Made by a program: the position numbers and the translations under genes. From NCBI GenBank assembly GCA_964600845.1, contig CAZRJW010000003.1:10040-74039 (forward strand): a stretch of DNA of 64,000 nt, read 5' to 3'. The notes beneath the pieces were generated by a model. It searched no databases. It worked only from the letters and a program-made list of their open reading frames with translations, and was not told where the DNA came from. Source of the DNA: JAGOTP01 sp964600845 (lineage in GTDB: Bacteria > Patescibacteriota > Patescibacteriia > 2-12-FULL-60-25). Shown here piece by piece: positions 26,453 to 37,300 of the stretch; the stretch's first letter is position 1, and each line of letters opens with the position of its first letter.

Positions 26453-27025
26453 TCAGGCCTGACGACGAGACGCCGAGAGCACTTCGAGCCCCCTATCCAT
26501 TCTCGAGCCGGGCGACATCTTGATATCGACCAGGACGAACAGCTCCCCCTCACGGAGCTCGGTCGCCCAGAGAAGATCCCCGTTCTTGCACGGGTACGTC
26601 GCGAAGGGGCGCCGATACCCATCCTCTTTCTGGCTTAGGGCGCTGAGCGCACCGTAGACCAGGGTATCGGACGGATGAGACGACAGGCCCACCACGTGGT
26701 GGGCGGTGCGCAGAACCCTCGAGTCCGCGATCTTGATCGCATCTGCGGGGTCCAGCTTCTCGAGCGCCGGGTACCCCGTCACCTGGATGAGGATCGTTGT
26801 CTCGTCGGATCGGCCATGGACGAACGGCTCGAGCTCATCGTCCGAAACCGTCTCGCCGCTAGTGCGGCGAATCGCGTTGCTGAACTGCCCCTCGAACCAG
26901 TCGAGCAGGTCAGGCAGCATGGGCAGCACCATCGTGTGTCGACGATCGAGCTTCAGCCCCAGCCGATCGACAAGGGAACCGCCCCGCCTCGGAGGAAACG
27001 CCTTTTTTGGCAACTGAAATACCAT
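26453..27025 (-). CDS. Hypothetical protein, G+C-rich orphan gene
   Basis: 190 residues. The ATG at 27025 follows a purine-rich GAAGGAAGAGTGGGA. Cytosolic in appearance, mixed alpha/beta, with a short basic N-terminus. Segments such as ETTILIQVTGYPALEKLD, HHVVGLSSHPSDTLVYGAL and GELFVLVDIKMSPGSR suggest a compact alpha/beta domain, not recognised. It has a clear promoter and terminator, so it is an independent unit between the MBL gene and ruvC. Confidence 0.68.
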   Translation of the reverse strand: MVFQLPKKAFPPRRGGSLVDRLGLKLDRRHTMVLPMLPDLLDWFEGQFSNAIRRTSGETVSDDELEPFVHGRSDETTILIQVTGYPALEKLDPADAIKIADSRVLRTAHHVVGLSSHPSDTLVYGALSALSQKEDGYRRPFATYPCKNGDLLWATELREGELFVLVDIKMSPGSRMDRGLEVLSASRRQA

Positions 27026-27113
27026 CACTTCCCACTCTTCCTTCTCCCGTGATCATCACGAAAGAGAATGAGCCTCCTGCTCGACCTTAGGACCATCCCA
27101 AAGCCGACAAAAT

Positions 27114-27143
27114 ACTATAGTATAAAAATCGCTTCTGTGTCAA
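27114..27143 (-). promoter_or_regulatory. Promoter of the 26453-27025 gene
   Basis: Exact TTGACA (27138-27143), 18 bases, TATAGT (27114-27119) on the minus strand. It begins 11 bases after the ruvC stop. Confidence 0.75.
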
Positions 27144-27154
27144 TAAAACAGCGG

Positions 27155-27652
27155 TTATTTGGGTTTTTGCTGGAGCCTCGTGGTTTGGGCGATCGGACCG
27201 CCCACAATTGCCAAGGCTAAAGCGTCCGCCGCATCGTCGGGTTTAGGGATCTCCTTCAGATTCAATAAGCGCTGAACCATTCCCTGAACCTGCTTCTTGT
27301 CTGCCGCCCCATACCCCGCAATCCCCTGCTTCACCTGGTTTGGCGTGAGCTCAATAAGCGAAACATTTGCGTTCGCAATCGCAAGCACGGCGACTCCCCG
27401 CGCCATGCCAACGTCCATCGCCGTGGTCACGTTCTTTTGGAAAAAGAGTCGCTCCACCACAGCTGCATCTGGCTTCGCGCGTTCAAGCACCTGCTTCAAC
27501 CCCTCATATACTTGCTGCAAGCGTACCGAAAAAGAATCTTTGGCGCTTGTTTGGATACAGCCATGCCAAACCCAGGCCATCTTGCCGCCGACAATATCGA
27601 CAATCCCTACGCCGGTACGGTCAAAGCCTGGATCGATACCGAGGATGCGCAT
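27155..27652 (-). CDS. ruvC: Holliday junction resolvase RuvC
   Basis: 165 residues from the ATG at 27652 (MRILGIDPGFDRTG). The acidic catalytic set is visible: Asp7 in GIDPG, Glu in AAVVERLFF, and the C-terminal DDAADALALA pair. The segment TPNQVKQGIAGYGAADKKQVQGMV is typical. RuvC cuts the junctions moved by RuvAB. It is the last gene of a yebC-hypothetical-ruvC run; ruvB is 15 kb away and ruvA is not in the window. Confidence 0.96.
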   Translation of the reverse strand: MRILGIDPGFDRTGVGIVDIVGGKMAWVWHGCIQTSAKDSFSVRLQQVYEGLKQVLERAKPDAAVVERLFFQKNVTTAMDVGMARGVAVLAIANANVSLIELTPNQVKQGIAGYGAADKKQVQGMVQRLLNLKEIPKPDDAADALALAIVGGPIAQTTRLQQKPK

Positions 27653-27704
27653 ATAGCGAGTAGTGTAGCAGAGCCGTTCCGAGCTCACGCAAAAAACCAT
27701 TCGT

Positions 27705-28352
27705 CTATTTCGCATGATACCTTCCGTATCTCATCGGTCTCTTCTCACAAAAACCCTCAAAGACTGGTCGCTCCTGTTCCCCAAAATCCGCAATATACAC
27801 TTCGAGAGAGGTCGGGGTCTGCACTCCGTGCGTCAACGCGTATGCCAAGCCAGCCAGCGTATGTGTTCCATCTAAGACGGCGATATCATCCCCACAGCGA
27901 AGAAGAAATAAATCTTTTGTTTTCAGTGACTCACAAATTTCGCTAGCGATGTGAGGGATAACCAATCGATGATTTTCTGGAACCTGTTTCTCGGGTTGGT
28001 CGAGCGTCTCTCCAACGTCTTTAAACTGCGTATACGCTTTTCCTTCAGGGCGATATGGGAGCCAACCCTTCCACCCGCCTAAACGCCACTCGAGAATCGC
28101 GCGAACATCACTGATGTGTTCTCGTTTCCAAGTGCGTTGTTCAAAGCTCAGGTCTTCAACATATGTTCGTCGCCACTCTTTCATGGCTGCTTTTACTTTT
28201 TGTTCATCCTTCGTATCTTCTGGAAGAATAAATCCACGCTCGAGAAGAATAGGAACATATTTCGCTCCTTCACGTATAACCCAACGTTCAAGCACTTCTT
28301 CGGGTGACAATGTCGTCGGAAATTGTTCTGAGACGCTCAATCGTTCTGACAT
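27705..28352 (-). CDS. Hypothetical protein between yebC and ruvC
   Basis: About 215 residues, not recognised, probably cytosolic. The first half is charged and Trp-rich (KEWRRTYVEDL, RLGGWKGWLPYRPEGK). The second half contains a LLRCGDDIAVLDGTHTLAGLAYA segment that resembles a small-ligand or ParB-like fold (DGTHRLxA pattern), which is weak evidence only. A GTG at 28364 would also be possible. Its place between yebC and ruvC suggests co-transcription. Confidence 0.72.
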   Translation of the reverse strand: MSERLSVSEQFPTTLSPEEVLERWVIREGAKYVPILLERGFILPEDTKDEQKVKAAMKEWRRTYVEDLSFEQRTWKREHISDVRAILEWRLGGWKGWLPYRPEGKAYTQFKDVGETLDQPEKQVPENHRLVIPHIASEICESLKTKDLFLLRCGDDIAVLDGTHTLAGLAYALTHGVQTPTSLEVYIADFGEQERPVFEGFCEKRPMRYGRYHAK

Positions 28353-28369
28353 ACGCTTGTTCACTTATA

Positions 28370-29092
28370 CTAGGCCAAGTTGCTGTAGACCCGGCTCACA
28401 TCATCATGCCCTTCCAATTGATCGATGAGTTCTGCTACCGCCATTCCAATCGCCTCATCCGTATCTACTAATGACTTTGGAATCCATTCCATTTCGACCG
28501 TTTCTGGTTTGTAGCCCAGTTTGGTGGCGGCCTGCGCGATGTGCGCCAGCTCGTTTGGTGCAGAACGGATTTCCGTCCCCTCTTCCAATTCAATCACATC
28601 TGACGCACCTGCTTCGATGAACATGAGTTCTTGTTCGTCATGTGTTTGCGTTGCGAGTTTCGTCGGAAAACGCACAACACCTACACGATCAAACAAATAC
28701 GTAACCGCCCCCGCCAAAGCGAGCGTTCCACCATTCTTTGAGAGGAGATGTTTCACGTCATTCGCCGTACGATTACGACTATCCGTGAGACATTCAATGA
28801 TCAACGCCGTTCCACCCGGAGCGTACGCTTCGTAGGTGAGTATTTCGATCTGCCCTTCCCCGGCTCCCCCGATTCCTTTTTGGATCGCGCGTTCAATATT
28901 GTCTTTTGGGAGTGAGGCCGCCCGAGCGCGATCAATCGCCGCACGTAAACCAGCGTTCATTTCGGGATCAGCGCCTTTTTCACGCGCTGCAACCGTAATT
29001 TCTCGCGCGAGCTTCGTAAACGAGGCGGAGCGCTTTGCATCAATTGCGCCTTTGAACTGGCGGACTTTGTGCCATTTAGAGTGACGGGCCAT
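28370..29092 (-). CDS. yebC: YebC/PmpR family protein
   Basis: 240 residues, a full-length member. It starts MARHSKWHKVRQFKGAIDAKR and contains FTKLAREITVAAREKGADPEMN, LPKDNIERAIQKG and ECLTDSRNRTANDVKHLLSKNGG, all family hallmarks. Family members act as transcription regulators or help ribosomes through difficult stretches. The yebC-ruv neighbourhood is common in bacteria. Confidence 0.96.
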   Translation of the reverse strand: MARHSKWHKVRQFKGAIDAKRSASFTKLAREITVAAREKGADPEMNAGLRAAIDRARAASLPKDNIERAIQKGIGGAGEGQIEILTYEAYAPGGTALIIECLTDSRNRTANDVKHLLSKNGGTLALAGAVTYLFDRVGVVRFPTKLATQTHDEQELMFIEAGASDVIELEEGTEIRSAPNELAHIAQAATKLGYKPETVEMEWIPKSLVDTDEAIGMAVAELIDQLEGHDDVSRVYSNLA

Positions 29093-29158
29093 AGCACAAG
29101 AAGTCTAACGAGCGCGGATAAAAAAGGCGAGTACACGATTCTCCTTCAACGAAAAACC

Positions 29159-29190
29159 AAACGGCTCCCATCGCGTGATGGGAGCCGTTT
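29159..29190 (-). terminator. Terminator of the 29205-30290 gene
   Basis: Perfect 14-base stem (29159-29172 with 29177-29190), GCGT loop, then TTTGG and TTTTT on the minus strand. Confidence 0.85.
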
Positions 29191-29204
29191 GCGTTCGAAC
29201 CAAT

Positions 29205-30290
29205 TTATTCCCGCTCCATCTCTTCCCCTGGAAAAAGGGGGACCTGACTGATCGTTGGAAGATCGCTGATGCTTGTAATAGCGTTTGCATCCATCTGGTA
29301 GTCGGCCACCTGCGTGAGCAACAACACCGGAACAAGCTCCGAATTTGGCTGCATCGTTGTTTGTTTCACGGAAGGAGCCAAACGCGTATATGTCGCTTCG
29401 TCCTGGAATTTCTTTAGCGTCCGGCCTGGCAACACGCGGTAAAACTCACGCGTTCCTTCCAGACGCACCAAGGCCCCTGGGCGGAAGGTGACATTCTGGC
29501 GCAGAGGAATGTTTGAAATTTTCCAATCTGGAACGGCCTCAATCGTTGGCTCCTCTTTGTACCACGACTTGAAGACGCTTTCCGTTGGGAACGTGTGGCG
29601 ACGGCCCGTTGGATCGACGTAGTACACGTCAGAGTATGTATGCGCTTCATTCACCGTTGAAACCGTCCCCCCTTCGACACGATACAAACCGTTTGGCTTG
29701 ATCCGCATCTGCGCGATGTTTACTTTCAAAATAGAGGTTGGAGCGTTTGGGCCGACATAGATCAGCGGCGCATCATCTGGAAACGCGTCAACGAGCAGTT
29801 TCAGCTCACGATCTGTGATGGTATTCAGATCGATCGAGATTGGCGCTGGAAGCGTCGGCTGCATGGTCGTTACCGTGGGCGCGAGACCGACCGTCGTTGT
29901 TGGAGTAATAACGAGCTCGCTTGAGCGCACGTTCACCGTCAGCGTCTCCGTAAAAGAAAGACCTGCTACATCTGTCGCATGGACTGAGAACCGGGATTGT
30001 CCCACTCGGACTGGCGTTCCCCAAAGCAATCCTGTAGCTGCATCAAAGAACATTCCTTCGGGGAGTACATTCTGGATCATCGACCAACGATAAGGAGCCG
30101 TACCTCCCTCCACCTGAAGCGTGATGCGAAGTGGTTTATGTACGATCACCGAAAACGTCTGGTCTGGGATCGTCACCGTCGAACTTGTTTCAGCTGCCAA
30201 GACGGAAGACTGAACGATCAAGATTCCTCCAAGCACCACCAACGTCATGAACACATTCCGTGCCCAACCCATCATTTTTTGCTGAGGCAT
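29205..30290 (-). CDS. Exported protein with cadherin/Ig-like domain
   Basis: About 361 residues. A signal peptide (about 10-33) precedes an Ig/cadherin-like domain (about 38-122) with the known pattern APYRW...LPEGMFFDAATGLLWGTPV...FSVHATD. A Thr/Pro linker follows, then a region with DVYYVDPTGRRHTFPTESVFKSWY and a second half-similar segment, a module I associate with surface proteins of Patescibacteria. Function unknown; likely on the cell surface. It follows rpoBC on the same strand but lies beyond the rpoC terminator. Confidence 0.82.
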   Translation of the reverse strand: MPQQKMMGWARNVFMTLVVLGGILIVQSSVLAAETSSTVTIPDQTFSVIVHKPLRITLQVEGGTAPYRWSMIQNVLPEGMFFDAATGLLWGTPVRVGQSRFSVHATDVAGLSFTETLTVNVRSSELVITPTTTVGLAPTVTTMQPTLPAPISIDLNTITDRELKLLVDAFPDDAPLIYVGPNAPTSILKVNIAQMRIKPNGLYRVEGGTVSTVNEAHTYSDVYYVDPTGRRHTFPTESVFKSWYKEEPTIEAVPDWKISNIPLRQNVTFRPGALVRLEGTREFYRVLPGRTLKKFQDEATYTRLAPSVKQTTMQPNSELVPVLLLTQVADYQMDANAITSISDLPTISQVPLFPGEEMERE

Positions 30291-30372
30291 AAAGGAAATA
30301 GAGAGTAATTTGAATGAGTACACCCTAGTTCATACGTATCTGAGGAGCAAGTTTTCCGAGAGACTGACAACC

Positions 30373-30407
30373 AAAAATCCCGCCGAGTCGTGAGACAGGG
30401 CGGGATT
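30373..30407 (-). terminator. Terminator of rpoBC
   Basis: Nine-base stem (30376-30384 with 30399-30407) with T-run on the minus strand. Confidence 0.85.
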
Positions 30408-30440
30408 CTTTGTGACTCCGCTTGAGCCTTCGAACAAGCT

Positions 30441-33400
30441 TTACGCGCGATCTTCTTCCATTCCATCACTCAACGTTCCGGCGAGCGAACCTTCCGCCAT
30501 GAAACCGGTACCCGATGGAGTGAGACGTCCGATAATCACGTTTTCTTTCAGACCCTCGAGACGGTCGAGCTTGCCTGTGATCGCGGCGTTGATGAGCACG
30601 CGCGCTGTTTCCATAAAGGAGGCAGCGGACAAGAACGATTCCGTAGAGAGCGCCACCTTCGTGATCCCCATGAAGAGCGACGTCATCACTGCTGGCGTCC
30701 CCTTCAGCTTCACGACGCGTTCGTTCTCGGCTTCCGCACGTGTGCGTTCGACGACCTGACCTGGCAACAAGTCGGTGTCTCCGGCATCACGGACGTAAAT
30801 ACGTGAGAACATCTGACGAATAATGACTTCAATGTGTTTCGCGTTGAGCTTCTGACCCTGTGAGGCGTACACCGAGAGCACTTCGCGCAAGAGGTAAGAC
30901 ATTACAGAATCACGATCACGCAAGCGGAACAAATCTTGAAGATCGAACTGACCGTCGGTGAGCTGGTCACCTGGTTGAACCTCCTGACCATCCTTCACCA
31001 TCACACTGTAGCCGCTTGGAATCTCATATTCCTCGACCGCTTCCGCTTCGTGGACCAGTTTCACGCGATTCTTGGTCAACGTCACGGTTCCAGGTGCTGG
31101 GGAGAGAATTTCGTCTCCCTTGTCGCGAAGGATCAACATCTGACCTTCTTTGACCTTCATTCCATCTTCGATCTTCACAACGTCTTTCTTCGTGAAGGCG
31201 AATTCGAGTTCCTGAACTTGCTTGAAGCGGATTTCAACCGTTTTCTGACCGGAAGCTGTATCGACCAACTTCTGACCCGTGATGGTCTGAAGGGTGCGAC
31301 GTTCGCCGATCACGATTTTCACTTTTCCAGCGACCTCGGCCAACATGGCTTTGTGTTTTGGAGAGCGAGCTTCGAAGAGTTCTTCTACACGTGGCAAACC
31401 CTGCGTAATGTCGGAACCAGCGGCACCTCCCATGTGGAACGTACGCATGGTCAGCTGTGTACCCGGTTCACCAATGGACTGAGCAGCCATGATTCCAACC
31501 GCTGTTCCCATACGGACCAACTGGTTGAAGGCTAAGTCGTACCCATAACACTTCTGACACAAGCCACGGCGCATCTTACAGGTAAGCACGGAGCGCAACT
31601 TCGCTTCGTTGATCTTGGATCCCTGGAGCGAGCGCACGATTTCTTCTGTGATAAGCGTGTCCTTTTCGACTAACACTTTTCCTGTCACAGCGTCCTTCAC
31701 ATCTTCCAGTGGGAAGCGACCGAGCAAACGCGTCTGTAATGGCTCACCGATTTCTTCACACTCGGCATGCGTGATGCGCGCACCATCTGTATCTCCACAA
31801 TCTTCCTTCATGATGATGATGTCTTGCGCCACGTCCACGAGACGACGTGTAAGGTATCCAGCGTTAGCTGTTTTAAGAGCCGTATCTGTCAGACCTTTAC
31901 GTGTTCCGTGGGTCGAGATGAAGTATTCGAGCACGTCCAATCCTTCGCGGAAGGAAGACTTAATTGGAAGCTCGATCAATTCTCCTTTCGGGTTACTCAC
32001 GAGACCTTTCATACCGACCACCTGAGTGAGCTGTCCAACCGAACCACGCGCACCGGAGTCAATCATGGAAGCGACCGGACCCGTCTTGACCAGCGACTCT
32101 TTGCTGAGCTTCTGGATCTTGTCCTTCATGTCTGACCAGGTCTTGATGATTTGCTGGTAGCGTTCCTTCTTTGTCAGCAACCCTTCCTTATACTGCTCTT
32201 CGATTTCAACGGCTTTCTTGTCTCCTTCTGCGATGACCTCGCCCTTCACAACAACTGGAAGGTCTCCGATCCCGTAGCTGAAGCCAGACTTCGTAATATA
32301 GTAGAAACCCATCTCTTTCACTTCGTCCAAGAAACGAGCGGTACGTTCGAAGCCGCGAAGCTCCGTCGTTTTACGCACGATTTCGGCAAGCTTTTTTGTT
32401 CCCACCGCTTCGTTGATAAAGTCGATTTCTTTCGGGAAGAGACGGTTCAAGATGATACGACCAGCGGATGTTTCCATCAATTCGTCACCCTGCTTGATAC
32501 GCGTCTTAATCTTTTCACGAATCGAGATCTTTCCTGCCTGGAACAAGTAGACCGCCTGGTCTGCAGAAGCGACAAGCTTCACTTTTCCGTCGGCTGGTTC
32601 AATAACCGTGGTCATGTAGTACGCACCCCATGAAATATCTTTTCCTGGGTTGGCTACTGGATCACCGGTGGCTGGCTTCAACAAGTTCTTTGTCGAGAGC
32701 ATCAAGTTCTTCGCTTCCCAACGGGCTTCTTCCGTCAATGGAACGTGGACAGCCATCTGGTCTCCATCGAAGTCGGCGTTGAAAGCCGGACAAACGAGTG
32801 GGTGAACCTGAATCGCTTTTCCTTCGATCAATTTTGGCTGGAAGCCTTGAATACCAAGGCGGTGCAAGGTTGGCGCACGGTTCAAGAGTACAACCGCGTC
32901 TTCTGCAATCTGTTCAAGAATGTCCCAGACCTCTGCGTGGTCTCCTTCAATGTAGCGGTTGGCGGAACGAATGTTATGAACGATTTCACGCTTGATGAGC
33001 TGCGCAATGATGAATGGTTTGAAGAGTTCAAGGGCCATCGTCTTTGGCAATCCACACTGGTGGAGTTCAAGCGTTGGACCAACGACGATCACGGAACGTC
33101 CGGAGTAGTCGATACGCTTTCCGAGCAAGTTCTGACGGAAGCGTCCTTGCTTTCCTTTCAACACATCGGCGAGCGACTTCAACTGACGCTTTTTTCCTGT
33201 CGCAGCGATGACCGTCTTCGAGTGGCGAGCGCCGTTGTCGATGAAGGCATCCACCGCTTCCTGCAACATGCGCTTTTCGTTGCGCACAATAACCTCAGGC
33301 GCGTTCAATTCTTCCAAACGCTTCAAGCGGTTGTTGCGGTTGATGACGCGGCGGTACAAGTCGTTCAAGTCAGACGTCGCGAAGCGGCCACCATCGAGGG

Positions 33401-34373
33401 CAACCATTGGGCGTAAGTCTGGTGGGATGACTGGCATCACCTTCATGATCATCCAGGATGGATCGATCTTGTTGACGAAGAGCGACTTCAAGAGCTTCAA
33501 GCGACGAATGATGCGATCGCGCTTGTTCTCGGAGGCATCGACCATTTCTTCCTGCAGGCTCTTGATGGTGGCGTCGAGGTCGATCGTGCGGAGCAATTCA
33601 TCAATCGCTTCGGCACCGATCTTGGCGTCGAACAAGTGTCCGTACTTGAGGGACAAGTCGTGATACTCCATTTCGGAGAGAATCGTGAGTGGCGCAAGGT
33701 CTTTCAATTCCTTGTCGGCCGTCACAAACTCGACTTCGAGCTCCTTTAAGCGTTCGACCTTCTTGAGCTGAATCTTTTCAAGCTCCGCGCTCAAGGCATC
33801 GATGCTCTTTCCCTTCTCGGTGAATTGCGACTTGGTGCGAACGATCTCTTGATCGATCTCGCTTTCAATCGACTTACGCTTGCCTTTGTATTCCGTTCCG
33901 AGCTGTTCAAGCGTGCTTGTGCGCATCGCATCATCAACGCTCGTCACGATAAACGCGGTGAAGTAGATGACTTTTTCGAGCGCAGGCAACGACATGTCGA
34001 GCACCGTTCCAATTTTGGTTGGGGTGTTGCGGAGGAACCAAATGTGCGCGACTGGCGCCGTGAGCTCGATGTGGCCCATGCGTTCGCGACGAACAAGGGA
34101 GTGCGTGACTTCCACTCCGCACTTGTCACAAATGATGCCCTTGTACCGGATCTTCTTATATTTTCCACAGTAACATTCCCAGTCCTTGGATGGGCCGAAG
34201 ATTTCTTCGGCGAAGAGACCACTCTTCTCTGGTTTCTGTGTACGGTAGTTGATGGTTTCTGGCTTCGTGACTTCTCCGTAGGACCACGAGCGGATCACTT
34301 CCGGGGAAGCGAGCTTGAGACGGATGGCATCAAAGTCCGTGGACTTGATGTTTTCCGTTTGAAAATACGCCAT
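30441..34373 (-). CDS. rpoC: RNA polymerase beta' subunit
   Basis: 1310 residues. The N-terminal zinc site is CYCGKYKKIRYKGIICDKC, the clamp region follows, and the active-site NADFDGDQM binds Mg. The trigger-loop region contains GEPGTQLTMRTFHMGG, and a second Cys set is in CKMRRGLCQKCYGYD. Length and order are normal for a bacterium without the large E. coli insertion. It starts 21 bases after rpoB. Confidence 0.98.
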   Translation of the reverse strand: MAYFQTENIKSTDFDAIRLKLASPEVIRSWSYGEVTKPETINYRTQKPEKSGLFAEEIFGPSKDWECYCGKYKKIRYKGIICDKCGVEVTHSLVRRERMGHIELTAPVAHIWFLRNTPTKIGTVLDMSLPALEKVIYFTAFIVTSVDDAMRTSTLEQLGTEYKGKRKSIESEIDQEIVRTKSQFTEKGKSIDALSAELEKIQLKKVERLKELEVEFVTADKELKDLAPLTILSEMEYHDLSLKYGHLFDAKIGAEAIDELLRTIDLDATIKSLQEEMVDASENKRDRIIRRLKLLKSLFVNKIDPSWMIMKVMPVIPPDLRPMVALDGGRFATSDLNDLYRRVINRNNRLKRLEELNAPEVIVRNEKRMLQEAVDAFIDNGARHSKTVIAATGKKRQLKSLADVLKGKQGRFRQNLLGKRIDYSGRSVIVVGPTLELHQCGLPKTMALELFKPFIIAQLIKREIVHNIRSANRYIEGDHAEVWDILEQIAEDAVVLLNRAPTLHRLGIQGFQPKLIEGKAIQVHPLVCPAFNADFDGDQMAVHVPLTEEARWEAKNLMLSTKNLLKPATGDPVANPGKDISWGAYYMTTVIEPADGKVKLVASADQAVYLFQAGKISIREKIKTRIKQGDELMETSAGRIILNRLFPKEIDFINEAVGTKKLAEIVRKTTELRGFERTARFLDEVKEMGFYYITKSGFSYGIGDLPVVVKGEVIAEGDKKAVEIEEQYKEGLLTKKERYQQIIKTWSDMKDKIQKLSKESLVKTGPVASMIDSGARGSVGQLTQVVGMKGLVSNPKGELIELPIKSSFREGLDVLEYFISTHGTRKGLTDTALKTANAGYLTRRLVDVAQDIIIMKEDCGDTDGARITHAECEEIGEPLQTRLLGRFPLEDVKDAVTGKVLVEKDTLITEEIVRSLQGSKINEAKLRSVLTCKMRRGLCQKCYGYDLAFNQLVRMGTAVGIMAAQSIGEPGTQLTMRTFHMGGAAGSDITQGLPRVEELFEARSPKHKAMLAEVAGKVKIVIGERRTLQTITGQKLVDTASGQKTVEIRFKQVQELEFAFTKKDVVKIEDGMKVKEGQMLILRDKGDEILSPAPGTVTLTKNRVKLVHEAEAVEEYEIPSGYSVMVKDGQEVQPGDQLTDGQFDLQDLFRLRDRDSVMSYLLREVLSVYASQGQKLNAKHIEVIIRQMFSRIYVRDAGDTDLLPGQVVERTRAEAENERVVKLKGTPAVMTSLFMGITKVALSTESFLSAASFMETARVLINAAITGKLDRLEGLKENVIIGRLTPSGTGFMAEGSLAGTLSDGMEEDRA

Positions 34374-34394
34374 AGAATATCGATGGTCTAGGAG

Positions 34395-37300
34395 TTAGAA
34401 GTCAGAAGGCATTGGTCCCCACTCTTCCTCGTTCGGTTCATCGTTTGAGAGGGTGGCACGAACTTTGAAGTGCTCTGGACGAGGTGTGGCTTCTTCCAAA
34501 CGCTTTCCGTCTTTGAGCAATTCGACGTCGAGACCAAGACCCTTCAATTCACGCACCAACACATTGAAGGACTCTGGCACGTTGACCTTCTGAATTGGCT
34601 CTCCTTTGATAATCGCTTCGTATGCCTTCGAACGCCCTGGGACGTCGTCAGACTTAATGGTGAGAATCTCTTGAAGCGTGTGCGCAGCACCGTAAGCTTC
34701 AAGGGCCCACACTTCCATTTCTCCGAAACGCTGACCTCCGAACTGCGCTTTTCCACCAAGCGGCTGCTGTGTAATGAGCGAGTACGGCCCGATCGAACGC
34801 TGGTGAATCTTATCTTCGACCATGTGGTTCAGTTTCAACATGTAGATGTAGCCGACGGTTGGCGCATGATCATACGCTTCTCCGGTACGTCCATCATACA
34901 TTTTGACGTTCCCATCACGTGGGAAGCCAGCCCTTTCAAGCTCTTCATGAATCTTCTCTTCTGGAACTCCGTCGAACACAGGCGTTGCGACGTGGTAGCC
35001 GAGCGCGTTTGCCGCCAAGCCCAAGTGCGTCTCGAGAATCTGACCCAAGTTCATACGCGACACGACACCGAGTGGTGACAAGATAATGTCGACCGGTGTT
35101 CCATCCTCAAGGAATGGCATGTCTGCGACTGGGACGATCTTCGAAATAACACCCTTGTTTCCGTGACGACCAGCGAGCTTGTCTCCGGCTTGGATCTTAC
35201 GCAAGTCCGCGACCGTGACAACGATCTGACGCAGAACACCTGGCTGAAGCTTGTCTCCAGCTTCACGTGAGAAGATTTTTACATCGACCACTTTGCCGTG
35301 CTCACCGTGCTCCAAACGAAGCGAAGAGTCGCGCACATCGCGAGCCTTTTCTCCGAAAATAGCACGAAGCAATTTTTCTTCGGCGGACAAATCTGTTTCT
35401 CCTTTTGGTGTGATCTTACCGACCAAAATATCACCGGACTTTACTTCCGCACCGATGCGCACAATTCCGTTCTCATCCAAGTTGCGAAGACGTTCTTCGG
35501 ACACGTTTGGAATATCGGAGGTGACGATCTCAAGTCCAAGCTTTGTATCACGCACATCCAAGACATGGTGCTCGATGTTGATCGAAGTAAAGCGATCCGT
35601 GTGAATCAAGCGCTCGCTCAAAATAATAGCGTCTTCGTAGTTGTATCCATCCCAGCTCAAGAAGGCACAGAGCAAGTTTTGACCAAGAGCCAATTCACCG
35701 CGCTGACAGGATGTCCCGTCAACCAAGACTTCACCGGCGTACATCTTTTGCCCCTTGTTCACGACTGGGCGCTGGTTTTCACAGGTTGAGTGGTTCGAGC
35801 GCTGGAACTTCATCAAATCGTAACGATGAATCTTTCCATCGGTCGCCTGGAACTCGACATGGTTTCCGGATACGGACACGACCACGCCATCGTCTGGAGC
35901 AATAAGCACCTGACCGGAGTCGATCGCGGCGCGACGCTCAACACCTGTTCCGATAATTGGAGCATCTGGCTTGATACAAGGAACGGCCTGACGCTGCATG
36001 TTCGTTCCCATCAACGCGCGGTGACCGTCATCGTGTTCCACGAATGGAATCAAGGACGTACCGATCGAGAGAATCTGCTTGGAAGACACGTCAACGTAAT
36101 CGATCTCGTTAACATCGACGATCGTTGGCTCTCCATTGCGACGCGCAGGCGCACGTTCGACCGTGAATTTTCCATCGCGACCAATTGGGGTCGTGGCTGG
36201 AGCGGTTGTTCCGCGCTCTTCGGCGAAGGCGTTCAAGTAGACCACTTCATCCGTAACGGTTGGGTTGATCGGCAATTTGTCGATCGACACTTTCTGCAAT
36301 TTTTCTGCGAGCTTTTTGTCGACTTTTGTTCCAGCCTTAGCAACGGTCTTCCCCTCGCCGTCGTTTACATCGACACGCAATACCTCATCAATGGAATCAC
36401 TCCCATCATTCAACGCCCAGTTACGCACTTTGCGGTAAGGGGTTTCGATAAAGCCGTATTCGTTGATACGCGAGTAACAGGCCATGTGACCGATCAATCC
36501 GATGTTTGGTCCTTCTGGAGACGCGATCGGACAAATGCGACCATAGTGCGTGCGGTGCACGTCACGAACATCGAAGCCAGCGCGTTCGCGGGAGAGACCA
36601 CCAGGACCCATCGCGGACAAACGGCGCTTGTGTTCGAGTTCAGACAAGGGGTTTGTCTGGTCCATGAACTGCGACAACTGCGAGCTCATGAAGAATTCAC
36701 GCACGGCGCCAATCACTGGACGCGCGTTGATCAACTTGGCTGGTGTCAGCGTGTCGATGTCGAGCGTCGACATACGGTCACGGACAATGCGTTCCATACG
36801 AGCAAGACCAATGCGGAAACGACCCTGTGCCAGTTCCCCAACGGCACGGACGCGGCGGTTTCCCAAGTGGTCAACGTCGTCAGATTCTTCCTGTGAGATG
36901 TTCAAACGGATGATTTCTTTCAAAATCAAGACCAAATCACCTTTCGACAAAATGCGTGACTCTTCTTTCACGACCTCTTCACGCTCCATCTGCAAGCCAA
37001 AGCGATGGTTGAACTTGTAGCGACCAACTGGGCCCAAGTCATAGCGATCGAAGTTGAAGAACATCGATTGCACGAGTGAACGGGCGTTGTCTGGCGTCGC
37101 CAAATCTCCTGGACGGATACGCTTGTAGACTTCGATGTGGCCGGATTCTTCGTCTTTCGCCGCATCCTTGCCCAAGGTTGAATCGATGTAACGGTTCAAT
37201 GGGTGGATATCGACGTCAGTGAAGAGCGCGCGAATATCATCATCCAAGCCAACGCCAAAGGCGCGCAAAAGAGACGTTGCCGCCACCTTGCGCTTGCGAT

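Noticed and set aside
35790..36896. Long open frame (368 codons) antisense to rpoB, with others antisense to rpoC and gyrA
   Set aside because: These mirror the codon pattern of the real genes on the other strand and have no protein-like motifs or ribosome sites.
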